From Pontiella sp. (lineage in GTDB: Bacteria; Verrucomicrobiota; Kiritimatiellia; Kiritimatiellales; Pontiellaceae), in the NCBI GenBank assembly GCA_029939385.1, contig JAOZSZ010000098.1:1-5939 (forward strand): 5,939 nt of DNA. Direction: 5' to 3'. Positions 1 through 5,934 of this stretch are shown in pieces. Made by a program: the position numbers and the translations under genes. The number at the start of each line of letters is the position of its first letter. Within the stretch, counting starts at the first letter, position 1. Under the pieces are notes generated by a model. That model searched no databases. It was given only the letters and a program-made list of their open reading frames with translations, and was not told where the DNA came from.

Positions 1-153
1 CGCCGCTTTCTTTTTCTTCACTGGAGCCTTCTTAGGCGTCACTTTCTTCGCGGGTACTTTCTTTGCTACAACTTTTTTCTTCGTAGGTGCTTTTTTCGCA
101 ACCGCTTTCTTTGCCGGTGCTTTCTTTGCTACAACTTTTTTCTTTGTGGCCAT
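1..153 (-). CDS. Lysine-rich histone H1-like DNA-binding protein (C-terminus beyond window)
   Basis: Only the first 51 codons are present; the frame is open to the left edge. 22 of 51 residues are lysine, the rest are almost all Ala, Val, Pro and Thr, and there is no acidic residue. The pattern is a loose KKxPAKK / KKxVAKK repeat; residues 4-16 recur at 25-37 (21-codon period). Start: ATG with an excellent AGGAG at 161-165, 7 bases upstream. Such tails bind DNA non-specifically and compact the nucleoid, as in chlamydial Hc1/Hc2 and H1-like proteins of other PVC bacteria (family knowledge). It should act in the nucleoid (inference). Because the C-terminus is missing, it could also be a Lys-rich extension of another protein, for example an HU-type or AlgP-like protein. 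The gene points away from the operon to its right but on the same strand, with its own leader of about 170 bases. Confidence 0.75.
   Translation of the reverse strand, partial: MATKKKVVAKKAPAKKAVAKKAPTKKKVVAKKVPAKKVTPKKAPVKKKKAA
57..144 (-). repeat. Direct repeat of 25 bp inside the lysine-rich gene
   Basis: Positions 57-81 and 120-144 are identical (25 bp), 63 bp apart, which is 21 codons. It encodes the repeated K-K-K-V-V-A-K-K stretch. The DNA identity, including wobble positions, suggests recent internal duplication or gene conversion, as is common in low-complexity histone-like tails. Confidence 0.85.
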
Positions 154-202
154 TTTTATTCTCCTGATTTATCGGAATTTATTTTTAGAACGGATGCAAA
201 AA

Positions 203-231
203 CAGATACCGACTTGTTTGAGGGTTGTAAA
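203..231 (-). promoter_or_regulatory. Candidate sigma70-type promoter of the lysine-rich gene
   Basis: Read on the minus strand, TTTACA (226-231) lies 17 bases from TATCTG (203-208). The -35 matches 5 of 6 consensus bases; the -10 is weaker but starts with TAT. It would give a leader of about 40-45 bases ending in the AGGAG ribosome binding site. Confidence 0.35.
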
Positions 232-260
232 CCTTTCGTTTAATAAATTTTATAAGGTTT
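229..260. repeat. Inverted repeat overlapping the candidate -35
   Basis: AAACCTT (229-235) and AAGGTTT (254-260) form 7-bp arms around an AT-rich centre that holds a second small palindrome, ATAAA-T-TTTAT (243-253). It overlaps the candidate -35 of the lysine-rich gene, so it could be an operator. AT-rich repeats of this size also occur by chance. Confidence 0.35.
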
Positions 261-297
261 TGATATGAAAAAGAGGTTCCTGAAAGAGGGGGGAAAT

Positions 298-320
298 AGA
301 ACGACTCTATAATGGGAGTC
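298..320 (-). terminator. Weak terminator-like hairpin after the YkgJ-like gene
   Basis: GACTC (303-307) pairs with GAGTC (316-320), starting 1 base after the stop codon of the YkgJ-like gene, and is followed on the minus strand by GTTCTATTT. The stem is only 5 bp and the T tract is interrupted, so termination here is uncertain. Confidence 0.25.
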
Positions 321-321
321 T

Positions 322-882
322 TTAGTCTTCGGTGCTGAGTTCAATGATCGAAAGTATTTTGCGATCAGATAAGCTGAGTCTACCGGAGTGAAGATAGTCT
401 TTAATCACTTCTAGGGCGGCGTGGGCCTCTTTTAGACGTTGAAAGAGATCATCCGTAGAAACTTTGTTTAGCTCTTCAGGGTTTATGATTTCAGTAAGAT
501 GCCCGCCCTCAAGTGCATCTTTGCCAATATGATCGATCAAGCTTCCGAGTATACGTGCGGTGTAGCGGTCTTCATCGGTTGGCAAGCGAGCGAGCAGTTC
601 GCCGCAGAAATAAATATAGCAAATCGGCGGGCGGCCATATTTTAATGAACACCCATCCGTATCGAGCCATCCATAGCGATCATCCATTTGAGTAATAGAT
701 AAGCCCTGATTTTCAAGTAATTTTGAGAGGAATGCGCTTTGTATGGCCTCCTCGCAGATATCTGCGCGGCAGCAACATGCCGTGCACATACCGCACGTTT
801 CGCTGAAAAGCATTGTCATTAATTCTTGGATGGATAGTTCTAGCTCGGCATACGGTTCTAGGATGTCATCTATTAGAGTCAT
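322..882 (-). CDS. YkgJ-family cysteine-cluster protein (putative metal binding)
   Basis: A 186-residue protein. Near the N-terminus Cys30, Cys33, Cys36-38 and Cys43 form a dense CxxCxxCCC...C cluster. A second group follows: Gly77-Cys78, then GRPPIC (Cys88) and Cys93. This layout (N-terminal CxxC-CC cluster, then GC, then RPxxCxxYxC) is that of the YkgJ / UPF0153 family, predicted to bind zinc or an iron-sulfur centre; the biochemical role is unknown. There is no signal peptide or membrane segment, so it is probably cytoplasmic. The remaining C-terminal half (about 100-186) is helical and charged and carries no motif I recognise. It is the last gene of the operon. Its ATG lies 7 bases after the SUI1-like stop, and its GGAGG (894-898) sits inside the end of that gene, so the two are probably translationally coupled. 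The 11-base spacing from GGAGG to ATG is long. Confidence 0.85.
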   Translation of the reverse strand: MTLIDDILEPYAELELSIQELMTMLFSETCGMCTACCCRADICEEAIQSAFLSKLLENQGLSITQMDDRYGWLDTDGCSLKYGRPPICYIYFCGELLARLPTDEDRYTARILGSLIDHIGKDALEGGHLTEIINPEELNKVSTDDLFQRLKEAHAALEVIKDYLHSGRLSLSDRKILSIIELSTED

Positions 883-889
883 CGCTTAA

Positions 890-1219
890 TTATCCTCCAG
901 AGCGCTTTACGGTGTAGCCCATAGATTGAAGCTCAATAATAAGCTGATCACGATGGTCACCTTGAATTTCAATTTTTGAGTCCTTGACGGTTCCGCCGGT
1001 GCCACATTTTTGTTTAAGTTGTTTGGCGAGGTTGCGTAGGCCGTCGGGATGCAATGGAACTCCGGTGATCACGGTCATTCCTTTACCTTTTCGTCCCTTG
1101 GTTTCGCGACCCACTCGAACAATTCCATCGCCTTTCGAAGGAATGGGTGCTGTTTTTTCAGGACGGATTCGTCCTTGGTTCGTTGAAAAAACAATAGCTA
1201 GATTATCGAAGCCATCCAT
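890..1219 (-). CDS. yciH: YciH/SUI1-type translation initiation factor-like protein
   Basis: 109 residues, close to the 108 of E. coli YciH, and collinear with it. Recognisable blocks are STxxGRI (12-18), PxPSKGDGIVRV (25-36), KGRKGKG (41-47), ITGVPL (51-56), KCGTGGTVKD (71-80), IEIQGDHRD (83-91) and the final GG. This is the bacterial version of the eukaryotic eIF1/SUI1 fold. By family knowledge it can bind the small ribosomal subunit and affect initiation fidelity, but its role in bacteria is still poorly defined. Its start overlaps the preceding S1-protein stop in TAATG (1 base shared), with an AGG at 1226-1228 6 bases upstream, encoded in the last codons of that gene. This implies coupled translation. 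The product should be cytoplasmic. Confidence 0.93.
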   Translation of the reverse strand: MDGFDNLAIVFSTNQGRIRPEKTAPIPSKGDGIVRVGRETKGRKGKGMTVITGVPLHPDGLRNLAKQLKQKCGTGGTVKDSKIEIQGDHRDQLIIELQSMGYTVKRSGG

Positions 1220-2055
1220 TATTTACCTACAAGCTTCGTTCCGTTGTCGGTGAATTCTATGCGTCTTTTCTTGTAGAGAGCACCAATGGCTTGTTTATAC
1301 GTTTTTTTACTCACACCAAACTGTTTATAAATTTCTTCTGGCGAACTTTTGCCTGTAATAGGCATAAACCCACCTTGCTTTTTCAGATACTGGAGAATGA
1401 TCTCAGTGAGGTCGGTAACCTTTTCGTAGCCCGGTTTTTGAAGGCAAAGATCAATCTTACCGTCGTCGCGCACTTGTTTGATAAAGCCCTCGATGTGCTG
1501 CCCCCGGTTGAGGGGCTGAAAGGCTTCGTTATGAAAAATCATACCCCAGTGCGTTCCGTTGATGATGGCTTTGTGGCCAAGATCGGTTTGGGCACAAATC
1601 AATAGATTAACTTTTTCGCTGGCTTCAAATTTTACATCCGTTTTATCGAGAAATTTATCGAGTTTAGAGGACGCCGCAATGCGTTGACTCGCATGGTCGA
1701 GATAGATCCGCACCATGTATGACTGTCCTTCACTCATTTTAATTTTTTGTTCACGGAACGGAACCAGCAAATCTTTGGGTAATCCCCAGTCCAGAAAAGC
1801 ACCAATGCCGGTGACGGCGACTACGCGCAGATAGGCGAACTCATCGACCATGGCATATGGTTTTTGTGTGGTTGCTGTAAGTCGATCTTCGGAGTCGAGC
1901 ATAATGAAAACCTCGATAGAACCTCCGACTTCCCATGTTTGAGGAACATAGCGTTTCGGCAGGAGAATATCACCCAGTTCTCCGCCATCGAGAAAGAGGC
2001 CAAACTCCGTTGTTCGTAAAATAGGGAGGGTATTTAGTTTACCAATTTCGACCAT
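1219..2055 (-). CDS. cvfB: CvfB/YitL-type S1 RNA-binding protein with C-terminal winged helix
   Basis: 278 residues, matching the usual 280-300 of CvfB/YitL proteins. Three S1-like OB domains can be placed at about 3-65 (with GLFLDGGELGDILLP), 71-132 (with GIGAFLDWGLPKDLLVP) and 145-206 (with GMIFHNEAF and GFIKQVRDDGKIDL). A winged-helix domain follows at about 212-276, containing SSPEEIYKQFGVSKKTYKQAIGAL split over its helices. Members bind RNA; S. aureus CvfB influences virulence-gene expression (family knowledge). Its start overlaps the helicase stop in TAATG, and an AAGGA (2064-2068) in the last helicase codons lies 8 bases upstream. The 1-base overlaps on both sides place it firmly in the operon. 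Which RNA or ribosomal target it has here cannot be read from sequence. Confidence 0.92.
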   Translation of the reverse strand: MVEIGKLNTLPILRTTEFGLFLDGGELGDILLPKRYVPQTWEVGGSIEVFIMLDSEDRLTATTQKPYAMVDEFAYLRVVAVTGIGAFLDWGLPKDLLVPFREQKIKMSEGQSYMVRIYLDHASQRIAASSKLDKFLDKTDVKFEASEKVNLLICAQTDLGHKAIINGTHWGMIFHNEAFQPLNRGQHIEGFIKQVRDDGKIDLCLQKPGYEKVTDLTEIILQYLKKQGGFMPITGKSSPEEIYKQFGVSKKTYKQAIGALYKKRRIEFTDNGTKLVGK

Positions 2056-3365
2056 TATCGATGTCCTTGCTTTCGGCGACTACGAAAATGGGAGGGGCGT
2101 TTCCCGTCTTGTTGCCGCTTTGCGCGTCCGTCCGCTCCGACGTTAACCTTGCGGTTGGGTTGTCGAACCTTTGGTCCCGGCTTGGCATCTGCCCCCGTGG
2201 CATTCATCGCTTTTTCGCAATGGAGGGTATGTTTGAGATCCACCGGAATCGTGGTGCGGATCAGCCGTTCGATGGTTCGTAGATAGTCACGCTCTTGAGC
2301 GCAACAAAGCGAAATGGCATCACCTTCGGCCCCCGCTCGAGCGGTGCGGCCAATGCGGTGAACATAGGTTTCGGGTTCTACAGGCATGTCGTAGTTAATA
2401 ACATGCGAGATGCCATCCACATCGATTCCCCGTGCCGCAATATCGGTGGCCACGAGTGCACGTACCCTGCCGGCCTTAAAGTCAGCCAGCGCATTGGTGC
2501 GGGCGGTCTGGCTTTTATTGCCATGAATGGCTGCTGCTGTAATGCCGGCGCCCTCTAGCTTACGCGTTACTTTGTTGGCCACGTGCTTCATTTGGGTAAA
2601 GATGATGACTCGGTCGAGCTTCTTGTTACTCATCAGCTTAACGATCAATTCGTCTTTGTGTTTTTTGTCCACAAATAGGATTTTCTGGACAATGCGTTCA
2701 ACCGTGGGTTTATCGGGTGCGATGGTGACATATACAGGGTCATGTACCAATTTGCGGGCCAGTTCGATCACTTTGTGTTCCATGGTAGCGGAGTAAAAGA
2801 GGGATTGTCGCTTTTTGGGGAGTTTGGCCATCACCTTCTTAATATCGTGGATGAAACCCATATCAAGCATACGGTCGGCTTCATCCAGCACAAAGATTTC
2901 AACACCCGATAAATTGAGATGCCCTTGGTTCATCAAGTCGATTAATCTTCCTGGAGTAGCCACGAGCACATCTACGCCACGGCGGATAGCCTTGACCTGC
3001 GGGTTTTGCCCCACTCCACCAAAAATAACGGTGTGTGTGGTTTTGGTGTGCTTGCCATACTTGAGCACGCTATCGCCAATCTGTGCCGCCAGCTCGCGGG
3101 TCGGGGCCAGAATGAGTACGCGCGGTTTTCCAGATACCGGTTGTTTTTTACCCAATATTAGATATTGGAGAATGGGTAGCGTGAACGCGGCCGTTTTACC
3201 GGTTCCGGTTTGTGCACAGCCAATCATATCGCGTCCTTTTAATAACGCGGGGATGGTTTGTTCTTGGATGGGGGATGGGGTGGTATAGCCGGCTTCAGTC
3301 ACTGCACGGCCAAGTTCGGGCAATAGCAGTCCAAAGACGCCATTAAGGTCGTTTTCTTTCTTCAT
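2055..3365 (-). CDS. rhlE: DEAD-box ATP-dependent RNA helicase, RhlE-like
   Basis: 436 residues from the chosen start. All helicase motifs are present: Q motif GYTTPSPIQ (26-34), Walker A AQTGTGKT (51-58), PTREL (88-92), TPGRL (137-141), DEAD (161-164), SAT (192-194), VIIFTQMK (253-260), RGID (312-315) and HRIGRTARAG (336-345). The tail from about 382 is strongly basic (Lys/Arg-rich), as in RhlE-type enzymes, and probably helps to hold RNA. It unwinds short RNA duplexes using ATP, in ribosome assembly or RNA decay (family knowledge). Start: AGGA (3372-3375) lies 6 bases before the ATG at 3365; the adjacent ATG at 3368 is only 3 bases from it. A TTG-initiated extension to 3458 adds 31 residues with no ribosome binding site and no place in the family, so I reject it. 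First gene of the operon. Confidence 0.95.
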   Translation of the reverse strand: MKKENDLNGVFGLLLPELGRAVTEAGYTTPSPIQEQTIPALLKGRDMIGCAQTGTGKTAAFTLPILQYLILGKKQPVSGKPRVLILAPTRELAAQIGDSVLKYGKHTKTTHTVIFGGVGQNPQVKAIRRGVDVLVATPGRLIDLMNQGHLNLSGVEIFVLDEADRMLDMGFIHDIKKVMAKLPKKRQSLFYSATMEHKVIELARKLVHDPVYVTIAPDKPTVERIVQKILFVDKKHKDELIVKLMSNKKLDRVIIFTQMKHVANKVTRKLEGAGITAAAIHGNKSQTARTNALADFKAGRVRALVATDIAARGIDVDGISHVINYDMPVEPETYVHRIGRTARAGAEGDAISLCCAQERDYLRTIERLIRTTIPVDLKHTLHCEKAMNATGADAKPGPKVRQPNRKVNVGADGRAKRQQDGKRPSHFRSRRKQGHR

Positions 3366-3379
3366 CATTTTTCCTAAAT

Positions 3380-3415
3380 ACCGGCGCTTAAATAATCTTT
3401 CTGCTCGCCGCCGGT
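3380..3415 (-). promoter_or_regulatory. GC-rich hairpin in the helicase leader
   Basis: ACCGGCG (3380-3386) and CGCCGGT (3409-3415) are perfect 7-bp arms around a 22-base loop. In the mRNA the stem ends 4 bases before the AGGA that serves the helicase start, so it could limit ribosome access or respond to temperature. Pairing is seen in sequence; function is inferred. Confidence 0.5.
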
Positions 3416-3468
3416 GGAGTGAAGAAAAAGGAATCAGTGCAGGAAGCAACCGATCCAAAACTTAATTA

Positions 3469-3481
3469 AAGAGGGGCTCTT
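3469..3481 (-). other. Small hairpin AAGAG-CCC-CTCTT upstream of the helicase leader
   Basis: A perfect 5-bp stem with a 3-base loop, followed on the minus strand by TAATTAAG and then TTTT. It lies just after the stop codon of the doubtful small ORF and could be a weak terminator for it. It also falls where transcripts from the 3481-3507 promoter would begin, so the two readings conflict. Confidence 0.3.
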
Positions 3482-3507
3482 CTATAAGGTTAGAGATCGT
3501 CTGTCAA
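3481..3507 (-). promoter_or_regulatory. Candidate promoter of the helicase operon
   Basis: On the minus strand a perfect TTGACA (-35, 3502-3507) is followed 15 bases later by TATAGA (-10, 3481-3486). The spacer is shorter than the preferred 17. Transcription would begin near 3474 and give a leader of about 110 bases containing the 3380-3415 hairpin. It lies within the last codons of the doubtful small ORF. Confidence 0.5.
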
Positions 3508-3703
3508 GTTTGTTCACGGGGTTGGATTTAATAACTCCATCCCGTGTTTTGCTGAAATGGAATACATCTAATTGGATCGACTCGTTTGGTTTATTTTCTG
3601 CTTTCACGGATCGGGACCTAATAAAGGTTTGAACTTTGGGGTCGGTAGAGGCACTCTGCCACACGTTTTGAATCCGACTGCCTTTGCTGGGTAGGGATTT
3701 CAT
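3482..3703 (-). CDS. Doubtful small basic protein (73 residues)
   Basis: A 73-codon frame with ATG start and TAG stop. The product is basic, rich in Lys, Arg, Ser and Asn, with no signal peptide, membrane segment or motif that I recognise. Against it: no Shine-Dalgarno precedes the ATG (the upstream bases read TTTATCCCATAAAA), its 3' end overlaps the best helicase promoter candidate, and two strong hairpins lie inside it (3515-3546 and 3644-3660). For it: it fills an otherwise empty 430-base gap, it is on the same strand as the operon, and a small hairpin follows its stop. It could be a real lineage-specific protein, an upstream leader peptide, or a chance frame in a structured noncoding region. 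No function can be proposed. Confidence 0.3.
   Translation of the reverse strand: MKSLPSKGSRIQNVWQSASTDPKVQTFIRSRSVKAENKPNESIQLDVFHFSKTRDGVIKSNPVNKLDRRSLTL
3515..3550 (+). terminator. Strong terminator-like hairpin of unclear purpose
   Basis: CACGGG-GT-(T)-GGA (3515-3526) pairs with TCC-AT-CCCGTG (3536-3546): 11 pairs with one bulged T and a 9-base loop, followed by TTTT (3547-3550). One pair is G-T on the plus strand and would be C-A on the minus strand, so it folds better as a plus-strand RNA. No plus-strand gene is seen upstream for it to terminate. Confidence 0.4.
3644..3660 (+). other. Short perfect hairpin in the gap upstream of the tRNA gene
   Basis: GGTAGAG (3644-3650) pairs with CTCTGCC (3654-3660) over a 3-base loop: 7 pairs with one G-T that holds only on the plus strand. 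It adds to the impression of structured RNA in 3500-3700; no known family is recognised. Confidence 0.3.
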
Positions 3704-3796
3704 TTTTATGGGATAAATATATAAGGTTACAGGTCATAATTTTGATGAACTTAACGGTTGTATAAACCTCGTAAAAACAAAGGATTTTTAACAAAA

Positions 3797-3873
3797 GCCC
3801 TGGTAGCTCAGCTGGACAGAGCACCGGATTCCTAATCCGGGGGTCGGAGGTTCGAACCCTCTCTAGGGCACCA
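3797..3873 (+). tRNA. tRNA-Arg, anticodon CCU, CCA encoded
   Basis: A full cloverleaf of 77 bases. The acceptor arms are 3797-3803 and 3863-3869 (7 pairs, one G-T); the D stem is GCTC/GAGC (3806-3809, 3819-3822); the anticodon stem is CCGGA/TCCGG (3824-3828, 3836-3840) with loop TTCCTAA. The anticodon is CCT at 3831-3833, reading the rare arginine codon AGG. A 5-base variable loop (3841-3845) and a T arm with TTCGAAC (3851-3857) follow. The discriminator is A3870 and CCA is encoded at 3871-3873. The D loop has A right after the GG pair, the A20 identity base of bacterial arginine tRNAs. A TATAAA at 3761-3766 may be its -10, but no good -35 is seen. No integrase or attachment-site duplication lies nearby, although tRNA genes often serve as integration sites. 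No terminator follows, so read-through into the lipoprotein gene is possible. Confidence 0.97.
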
Positions 3874-3917
3874 TTTTAAATGTCACGGATTTTTCGGCGA
3901 AAAAAAAAGATAATGGT

Positions 3918-4388
3918 ATGCAGATGCGTGTGGTTTTCTTATTCCAATTAGGGTTTTTGTTGTTGCTGTGCGGATGTGTCACAACGGAACAGCCGGAGGT
4001 TGTTGTGAATGATGTCGATACGATGCTCTATCTCGACCCTGAATTGCGGACGGAAACCCTGCTTTTTCCAGAATACCTCTTTATGGAGGGATTCGAGCTC
4101 GATCAACATGGTCAAATTCCTCATTCCACGTTGATCGGAGTGGATATGAAAAATGAGCTAGATTTGAAAACGGTGTTGCGCCGCTTTAATCAGCTACTTG
4201 TTACTAAAGGATGGATCCTTCATCGGGCTGAGGTTGAGAAACGATCCTTTCGTTTGATGGCTGAGATGAAAGACGAAACCTTAGAGATCAGAGCGGTACA
4301 AGGAACCGGCCCGACGCACGTCTTTATATTGTATCAACCCCCCATCCATAAATTAGGTCTGTCTATGGAGGAGCCATTAGAAAGATGA
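3918..4388 (+). CDS. Small lipoprotein of unknown function
   Basis: 156 residues. The N-terminus is a lipoprotein signal: Arg4, a hydrophobic stretch at 5-17, then a lipobox L-C-G-C with Cys20 as the predicted lipidated residue, followed by V-T-T-E-Q. The mature protein is probably anchored to a membrane and exposed to the periplasm. Residues 72-140 look like one small alpha/beta domain: a strand, an amphipathic helix (84-97, ending in KGW), then three strands ending in THVFILYQPP. This is reminiscent of helix-grip lipoprotein domains such as those of BamC, but that is a structural guess and not a family match. Start: ATG at 3918, or ATG two codons later at 3924. No Shine-Dalgarno is visible; a 9-A run (3900-3908) precedes it and may aid initiation. 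It begins 44 bases after the tRNA. Confidence 0.8.
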   Translation: MQMRVVFLFQLGFLLLLCGCVTTEQPEVVVNDVDTMLYLDPELRTETLLFPEYLFMEGFELDQHGQIPHSTLIGVDMKNELDLKTVLRRFNQLLVTKGWILHRAEVEKRSFRLMAEMKDETLEIRAVQGTGPTHVFILYQPPIHKLGLSMEEPLER

Positions 4389-4562
4389 TCCTGAAAACGC
4401 GGCCTTATTTTGGAGGGCATTTGTTGATCGGCGGGAGAGATTAAGTTTTCTTTGTCCTGTGGATTGATGGATACATTATGGCTGATGATATCGGGGTGTG
4501 AAGGTGATTTTTTTTGGTTAAATTGGGACATATTTTTAGAACAAAAAAGCAATGTATGAGGA

Positions 4563-4591
4563 TTGACGCAAAAGATACGGTTGGGTACTGT
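4563..4591 (+). promoter_or_regulatory. Promoter of gap
   Basis: TTGACG (4563-4568) and TACTGT (4586-4591) are separated by 17 bases. The -35 matches 5 of 6 and the -10 keeps the three key bases T, A and final T. Start near 4598 gives a 5' leader of about 52 bases. The 174 bases before it (4389-4562) hold no gene and no convincing terminator. Confidence 0.65.
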
Positions 4592-4624
4592 TCCCGCTCA
4601 ATTTTAACAGGAACAATTTGTTCC
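4589..4624 (+). promoter_or_regulatory. Three-half-site inverted repeat, candidate gap operator
   Basis: The hexamer TGTTCC occurs at 4589-4594, as its complement GGAACA at 4610-4615, and again as TGTTCC at 4619-4624. The last two form the palindrome GGAACAA-T-TTGTTCC (4610-4624). The first half-site overlaps the last three bases of the -10 box and lies 21 bp, about two helical turns, from the second. This arrangement suits a dimeric repressor bound over the promoter and early leader. The first half-site would lie upstream of the transcript start, so RNA switching between the two pairings is unlikely. Confidence 0.5.
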
Positions 4625-4640
4625 AAACCCTGACAAATAG

Positions 4641-5645
<1,005 letters not shown>

Positions 5646-5666
5646 TCCCACCTATAGCTTAGATTC

Positions 5667-5700
5667 AAAAAGGCGTCCCATTGTGGGGCGCTTTTTTGTT
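5667..5700 (+). terminator. Rho-independent terminator of gap
   Basis: Arms 5667-5680 and 5684-5697 give 14 pairs (two G-T) with a 3-base loop, and the right arm ends in six T. The left arm begins with five A, so the element could also stop transcription on the minus strand. It starts 21 bases after the gap stop codon. Confidence 0.92.
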
Positions 5701-5716
5701 GTTCAATAGGCTGCTT

Positions 5717-5863
5717 GTGCCTGCATTGCGCTTTGTATTGGATTTTTTTGCGGTACGTTTCCTTGCTACGTTTGGCTATTTTATCTGGGTGGGATTTGGA
5801 AGCATCATCTACGAAATCGGATCAGCGATAAATGCTTTGAGTCGTTCGGTGAAAAGGATCTAG
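5717..5863 (+). CDS. Doubtful 48-residue hydrophobic mini-protein
   Basis: A GTG-initiated frame with AGG 6 bases upstream (5708-5710) and TAG stop. The frame could be extended upstream to TTG codons inside the gap terminator, which is unlikely. The product has a long hydrophobic run (about 3-32, Phe/Leu/Val/Ile-rich with two Arg), then a short tail ending in S-V-K-R-I, so it could be a single-pass membrane microprotein. It has no recognised family. It lacks its own promoter and lies behind a strong terminator, which argues against expression. T-rich DNA readily gives such hydrophobic chance frames. Confidence 0.2.
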   Translation: MPALRFVLDFFAVRFLATFGYFIWVGFGSIIYEIGSAINALSRSVKRI

Positions 5864-5906
5864 GCGGCGGTCCATTTTGGGCTACTGGTGATTCCCCCGC
5901 TTTCGT

Positions 5907-5934
5907 TTGACTCAAATTTGGATATGCTTATAGT
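5907..5934 (+). promoter_or_regulatory. Strong promoter candidate facing out of the window
   Basis: TTGACT (5907-5912) and TATAGT (5929-5934), 16 bases apart, each match 5 of 6 consensus bases. It would start transcription just beyond the right edge, so a plus-strand gene probably follows outside the window. The stretch 5864-5906 shows nothing else. Confidence 0.6.

Noticed and set aside
1..153. Repeats at the left edge as a CRISPR or tandem array
   Set aside because: They are in-frame codon repeats of a lysine-rich coding sequence without spacers.
3366..3458. N-terminal extension of the helicase from a TTG at 3458
   Set aside because: No ribosome binding site, an Arg-rich stretch foreign to the family, and a good AGGA before the ATG at 3365.
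251..3728. 9-mer TATAAGGTT at 251-259, 3483-3491 and 3720-3728
   Set aside because: A rough count gives about 0.5 triplets of some 9-mer expected by chance in a window this size, more in AT-rich gaps; flanks are not conserved.
3618..3824. 68-codon minus-strand frame overlapping the tRNA
   Set aside because: It starts within the tRNA gene on the opposite strand and overlaps the other doubtful frame; no ribosome binding site and no plausible product.
3797..3873. tRNA-Arg(CCU) as an attachment site of an integrated element
   Set aside because: No integrase, no direct repeat of the tRNA 3' end, and ordinary housekeeping genes on both sides.
180..4542. 12-mer TATTTTTAGAAC at 180-191 and 4531-4542
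   Set aside because: About one 12-mer match is expected by chance in 5.9 kb, and the sequence is AT-rich; no shared context.
4389..4562. Terminator or further promoter after the lipoprotein gene
   Set aside because: Only weak inverted repeats without a T tract and poor -35/-10 pairs; nothing supportable.
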